DNA of 64,000 nt, taken from contig JABAKD010000014.1 in the NCBI GenBank assembly GCA_012845835.1, forward strand, positions 5,069,896 through 5,133,895, written 5' to 3'. The DNA is from Undaria pinnatifida (taxonomy: Eukaryota; Sar; Phaeophyceae; Laminariales; Alariaceae). The position numbers and the translations under genes are program-made. How positions within the stretch are numbered: the stretch's first letter is position 1; every line of letters starts with the position of its first letter. Under the pieces are notes generated by a model that saw nothing but the letters and a program-made list of their open reading frames with translations, made no database searches and was not told where the DNA came from. Of this stretch, positions 59,935-64,000 are shown piece after piece.

Positions 59935-60130
59935 ACCCACGGCGAAGGCGCGAAGCACTTCGAGCCCATGCAATCCATGGCAAAGACGTAAGGCACTTAG
60001 AGCCAAGGACGCGGAATACAGTTCTGCTACTGGAAACCTAAAATCGTAACTCGAAATTCTGCACGGCGAAGGCGTGAAGCACTTTTAGCCAGGGCAATCC
60101 ACGGCGAAGGCACGAAGCGCTTCGAGCCAG
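59935..60130. repeat. Short-period repeats of CACGGCGAAGGCGCGAAGCA
   Basis: Four imperfect copies of ACGGCGAAGGCRYGAAGCRC followed by TTCGAGCCAGGGCAATCC, near 59939, 59980, 60062 and 60100. Confidence 0.7.
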
Positions 60131-61104
60131 GACAACCAAAGGGGGCAGAAAGTTGAACACATGCTTACGCGACGTACCTCACTCTAGTAATGAGGATAAA
60201 AACTGAGAAATGAGGGAAAACGGAAAGTGCATCCCTCTGAAGCTAATTAAGTTGAATAGCTAGCGCATTTATACCGGACACACGCTAATACGATAGACTA
60301 CTAAGATCACATCATTTAGCGCTATGGTCCGCACCATTGATGCATTGCCGGATGAAAAATACGCTAAAAATGCTGTTATTAATACAGCGAGCCGGCTGTA
60401 GAATAATAGACTATTAATAGTCTGAGTGATTGGTATCGCCTTTTGTTGATTATTTATTTGTAGTTTTTTGGTGGCGCCTTTTTTGTAGGATTGACTACAA
60501 CAAGTATTTGGCGTCCTGCCGTCAGCCGTTAACCCTGTTACGCACGTAGGGTATCAATTTAGTTAGGGCTAATAACATGCCACATAGCAAGTTCGCTTCG
60601 ACCGACCCTTCCATTATCCGATTTGGTCGTGGAATCGCGTCGACTTAATGTTGCGCGTCAGCGCAGAACCTTGTATTAAAAATAATAATAACAAATTGCT
60701 CGAACTCGCAGCTGTTTCTAGTAATAACAGCTTGAGATGACGTATTTATTTGAGATAATAGTCTACCGGTAGTGTGTTACCAGGACCAGGGTATAAAATA
60801 AATGTGTCACCCTCTGGTCACCGGGGTCCACGCAACGATCACAACAACCACTCACTCTCTTCTCTGGTCGCTGAGTGCTTTTAAAATGATTGAGCACTAA
60901 GAAGTTACTTCTTGTATTATTGTCGTAGGGGCTACATCTGCTGCAGGTTGCATGGATGGGTGGTGTGACCTGATGGCCTTGGCTGTGAGCTCACCTAACA
61001 AGTTGGCCGCCCGGATCTTTGGGGCGGTGGGCTGTTCGCGTTGGCGAGCAGAAAGCACTTACTCCCTGGTCGGATAGAGGTACGGGCGTAGACCCAACCC
61101 ACCC
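60131..61104. other. No gene recognised
   Basis: AT-rich in part. GGGTATAAAATAAATG at about 60790 is TATA-like and is followed by CCTCTGGTCACCGGGGTCCA; it could be a promoter or an LTR fragment, but no gene or repeat partner is visible. Confidence 0.3.
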
Positions 61105-61178
61105 CCTAATCCTAGCCCCAGCCCTAACCCTAACCCTAACCCTAATCCTAACCCTTACCGTAACCCTAACCCTAACCC
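61105..61178. repeat. Interstitial telomere-like CCCTAA repeats
   Basis: About ten CCCTAA units with a few variants (CCTAGCCC, CCTAATCC, CCCTTACCG). The length is far below a telomere and unique sequence continues on both sides, so it is interstitial. Confidence 0.9.
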
Positions 61179-61476
61179 GGACCCCCGGACCCAAAATGGG
61201 CCAGACGAGCCTCATGGGCTGCATTTTGGTTTCCCCTCCCGTACCCTCCCAAGATCCTGCGGATTTCCGAACATCCCGCCGTTCTCATCAATGGAAACCC
61301 CGTCAACCATGGTTGTTGGTTGTTCCGTATCGTATCACGACAACAACCTGTCACGTACACACCAATTGGCACACGCACGCTGCTGCACACACACCAGACG
61401 CCAGAGCACCACAACAACACAAAATCCCATCTGCTGCTTGCTTGAGATCATCAGCATCTTGCTGCCAAGCACAACG

Positions 61477-61535
61477 ATGATCAAGTCCTGGGCCATGAGA
61501 TCTTTGCTGGCGTTGAGCGCCTTGTCTGTTGCCAG
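61477..61535 (+). CDS. Putative first coding exon with signal peptide (gene continues or is incomplete)
   Basis: ATG at 61477 encodes MIKSWAMRSLLALSALSVA and the exon ends at GCCAG|GTGAGT in phase 2. The short basic start, hydrophobic core and small residues at the end look like an ER signal peptide. Possible following exons with good acceptors are 62143 onward (CTGTCTTCAG, then a Gly/Arg-rich stretch) and a short one ending at GACCTACAG|GTATGC near 62425, but neither gives a recognisable protein. Confidence 0.4.
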
Positions 61536-62224
61536 GTGAGTCTGGCCATTACCATACGAATTGTGTTGTATACTACCAGGTTTCTCTGTTACAAGGGTTG
61601 AGCGGGAAGGTTCTTCTTCGGTGTGTCGTTGTGTGTTTCTCGGTAGGTTATCTCTCCGCAACACAGCAGTCGTACTCGTAGACAACGCGTTGTACCTGTT
61701 CTCGTATCCGTGCGGTATAATTTTTTGGGCAAGCGTGCTATATCATAGATATACTCATCGTCAATCGACGATGTCCGGCGATGGCCTGCTGTATATTATA
61801 TAGCGTCCGTGCCAAAGCGAAGTAAGGCTCTCGTATCTGGTGCCGGGGGGGGAACGACTTGCGTACCCGGTCACGCTTCTTCTGCGGGGCTGTCGGCTCC
61901 GCATTAAAGACTACTATTATTCGTATTATTATAAATATCATCTAAAAACTACCGCTGTAGACTAGTCTAGATATTACCAGATGGGAAACGTGGTATCATG
62001 TTACTTTTAGAAAATCTCATTTTAACGAACGAACACAATACCGGTAATAGACTAGACTAGAAGACTACCAGGTATTTGCTTTCAAGCATTGAGCCAACCA
62101 AAAAAACTCGTGCTGCTGCACGGAGCTATTCTCTGTCTTCAGGGGGCTGATCGGCGAGACGCACGCACAGCGACGTCGACCTGGCCTTGGTCCCATGTGT
62201 CCTGCTTTTACTACCGTTGCTACT

Positions 62225-62310
62225 CCTACTGCTGCTACTGCTGCTGCTGCTGCTGCTGCTGCTTGCTGCTGCCGCTGCTTGCTGCTGCTGCTGCTTGCTG
62301 CTACTGTACT
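62225..62310. repeat. CTG/CTTGCTG microsatellite
   Basis: An interrupted run of CTGCTG with CTTGCTGCTG units. If transcribed in either direction it would code poly-Cys/Leu or poly-Ala/Gln, but there is no evidence that it does. Confidence 0.85.
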
Positions 62311-62962
62311 AGTAGAGAGTACGCGTGCCGAGATTATTTTCATCTGAATACAGAACGTGAACATCAAACAGCGTAGATGTTCGCTCGTGTTGGCATCTTC
62401 AACATGACCTACAGGTATGCTGCTGTTCTTTCGCTCGCTGGTCTGCCTTCACCAGGCATCGCAGATTGGACTACTGCATGCAGGTGTTGAGGTTGCGCCT
62501 CATTAGCCTCATTAATACGAGATACCCACAGCAGCAGTATCACAGCATTTTATTAGTGTTGCATACAGCAGAAAAAATGCCATGTTTTGAAAAATATGAA
62601 AAGCATGCGGTACGAATTCAGTCATCATGCCTGTGAAAACACACGGTGCCGCACCTGTCTCGACGAACTTTGAACGGCTTACAGCAAAACCAAAACGAGA
62701 ACGGTTCGTTAGTATGTGTGCGTGCACAGAGCCCGGCGGGAGTGGCGTGGGTGCCGTGTACGTTGAGTGCATTGGGTCAACGTGGCCGAAAAAATGCCGA
62801 CACACACATACACAAGAGAAACTATTTCAAGGCACCCTACCCTCGTATGCGATCCGATATGAGCAGGCTTCTTCCCATAGAAAACCAAGAAAAAAAGGAC
62901 TGCGCTTCGCGCTCGCGCGCCTCATCTTCAAATAAATACTCTTCAAATCGGGACTAGAACGT

Positions 62963-62990
62963 GCCGCTCCGCCCTAGTCGGCGGAGCGGC
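62963..62990. other. Perfect GC-rich hairpin
   Basis: GCCGCTCCGCC pairs with GGCGGAGCGGC over 11 bp around a 6-base loop (CTAGTC). It stands alone, 100 bp before the 230-bp duplication. Confidence 0.8.
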
Positions 62991-63090
62991 CATAATTTGC
63001 CACTCCAACCATTTTTTTCTGCGTTTCTGCTGATAACTCGTGTAAACCAGAGTAAACGCAAAATATTTTTTTCAGCAGCAGCTACCGTGT

Positions 63091-63540
63091 AACACGGAAA
63101 AGAGCACACCCCGGTGATAAAATTTTGACCTTTAAAAGTATTATACAAGTATCATCACCGGGTGTGCTCTTGTCGGGGTGTTTGCTATCTAACGCATCTC
63201 CGGTGATAAGTAACATGCGCGGGAGCCCCGCAGCTACGTAGGGGGTGTGCTAACGGTATTACCGCTTGCTAAGGAGCGTTAAGGTCGCGGGGGACCTTAA
63301 ACCACCCCCACCCCTGGGTCGCCACGGAAAAAAGCACGCCCCGGTGATAACATGTTGACGTTAAATATCATCACCGAGTGTGCTGTTGTGAGGGGGTGTG
63401 CTATCTAACGCATCCCCGGTGATAAGTAACATGCGCGGAAGCCCCGCAGCTAGGGGGGGTGGTAATGGTATTAACGGTTGATAAGGAGCATAGTTAAGGC
63501 CGCGGGGGATCTTTAACCACCCCCCATCCCTGGGTTTCCA
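63091..63540. repeat. Tandem duplication of a 230-bp hairpin-rich unit
   Basis: Unit 1 is 63091-63320; unit 2 is 63321 to about 63540. Each has an 18-bp hairpin (AAGAGCACACCCCGGTGAT ... ATCACCGGGTGTGCTCTT in unit 1), the conserved single-stranded-looking stretch CTATCTAACGCATC and CCGGTGATAAGTAACATGCG, then AGCCCCGCAGCTA, a small hairpin near CGGTATTACCG, and a last hairpin (TTAAGGTC...GACCTTAA) before CCACCCC. There is no coding capacity. It may be a structured RNA, a satellite or nested MITEs; undecided. Confidence 0.75.
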
Positions 63541-64000
63541 ACTACGCCGCATTTTTATTGCTCTGCATTTCGGCCCTAAACTACCCGGTGCCCCAGCAGA
63601 CACGGGTCTTTTCGCATAATGTGTATGCACACACAGCAGCTCGTGATTCTGCTGTCTATTCAGATTGGCCGTCCGCACTTTTTCAACGGAGGTCTGAACT
63701 TCGACTTTGGGTGCCGCAGTGGACGAAAACCGTCGAAATCCAGCAGACCCAAAATGAGATCAAAACCCTCAATTGAAAGTTTGCGCTTTCTTCGAGGACA
63801 GCTATATCTCATCGCTCCTCACAAAAAACCACAGCCCGCTAAGTTGAGACACGCTCACTGTGAGGTGCGTGAGGGCATCGGGTGCGGCGAGCAGCAGTCT
63901 TTGGCAACCAGAAACGACTCTCGAAGTGGTTTCGTTAAGTCAAAGTTGCCAGCCAGCATTACAAAGAAAAACAGAATTTGCTCCAGAAAGCACGATTCGA
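63541..64000. other. Right edge, nothing recognised
   Basis: Only short open frames on both strands; no motif or repeat partner seen. Confidence 0.3.

Noticed and set aside
63091-63540. Hammerhead ribozyme in the duplicated unit
   Set aside because: The CTGATGA and GAAA core is not present in the right arrangement; kept only as an unexplained structured repeat.

Overview
This is eukaryotic nuclear DNA, most likely from a brown alga of the Ectocarpus type (inference). The pointers are genes with many short exons and GTGAG-type introns, CAG-rich coding repeats, long G/C homopolymers, interstitial CCCTAA telomere-like repeats and a dense population of small dispersed elements. Nothing bacterial is visible. 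No search could be run, so family calls rest on motifs read by eye.

Three host genes can be assembled on the + strand and the start of a fourth is visible. (1) About 850-16500 is an 18-exon gene, probably lacking its 5' end, for a large chromatin protein. It has Gln-rich, acidic and histone-H1-like segments, a C4HC3 PHD finger, the BRWD/PHIP-type module with its Tudor-like part, and a bromodomain. The 18 exons sum to 4908 nt with compatible phases and end at a single stop. (2) 37899-42640 is a three-exon gene for an 85-residue stand-alone SWIB-domain protein. (3) About 47119-55102 is a six-exon gene for a protein of about 484 residues with an N-terminal targeting-type sequence and one MORN-like motif; its function is unknown. 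(4) 61477-61535 looks like a first exon encoding a signal peptide.

The 21 kb between genes 1 and 2 is mobile-element territory. 17-21 kb holds minisatellites and small palindromic elements. 21.7-26 kb is a cluster of at least two families of inverted-repeat MITEs plus a pentanucleotide array. 27.0-35.0 kb is a decayed, 5'-truncated non-LTR retrotransposon (minus strand) with a reverse transcriptase and a restriction-like endonuclease tail. It is split by a young Copia element (28616-34409) that looks whole, with LTRs that look identical and a 5-bp target duplication.

The introns and gaps of the right half carry two copies of a miniature terminal-repeat retrotransposon (TRIM) with 84-bp terminal repeats, pogo-like MITEs, a G-tract-led dispersed family of about 290 bp, tandem arrays and a telomere-like block. 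The far right end carries a 230-bp tandem duplication rich in hairpins. Genes 1 and 2 both encode chromatin-associated domains; whether they act together cannot be read from the sequence.
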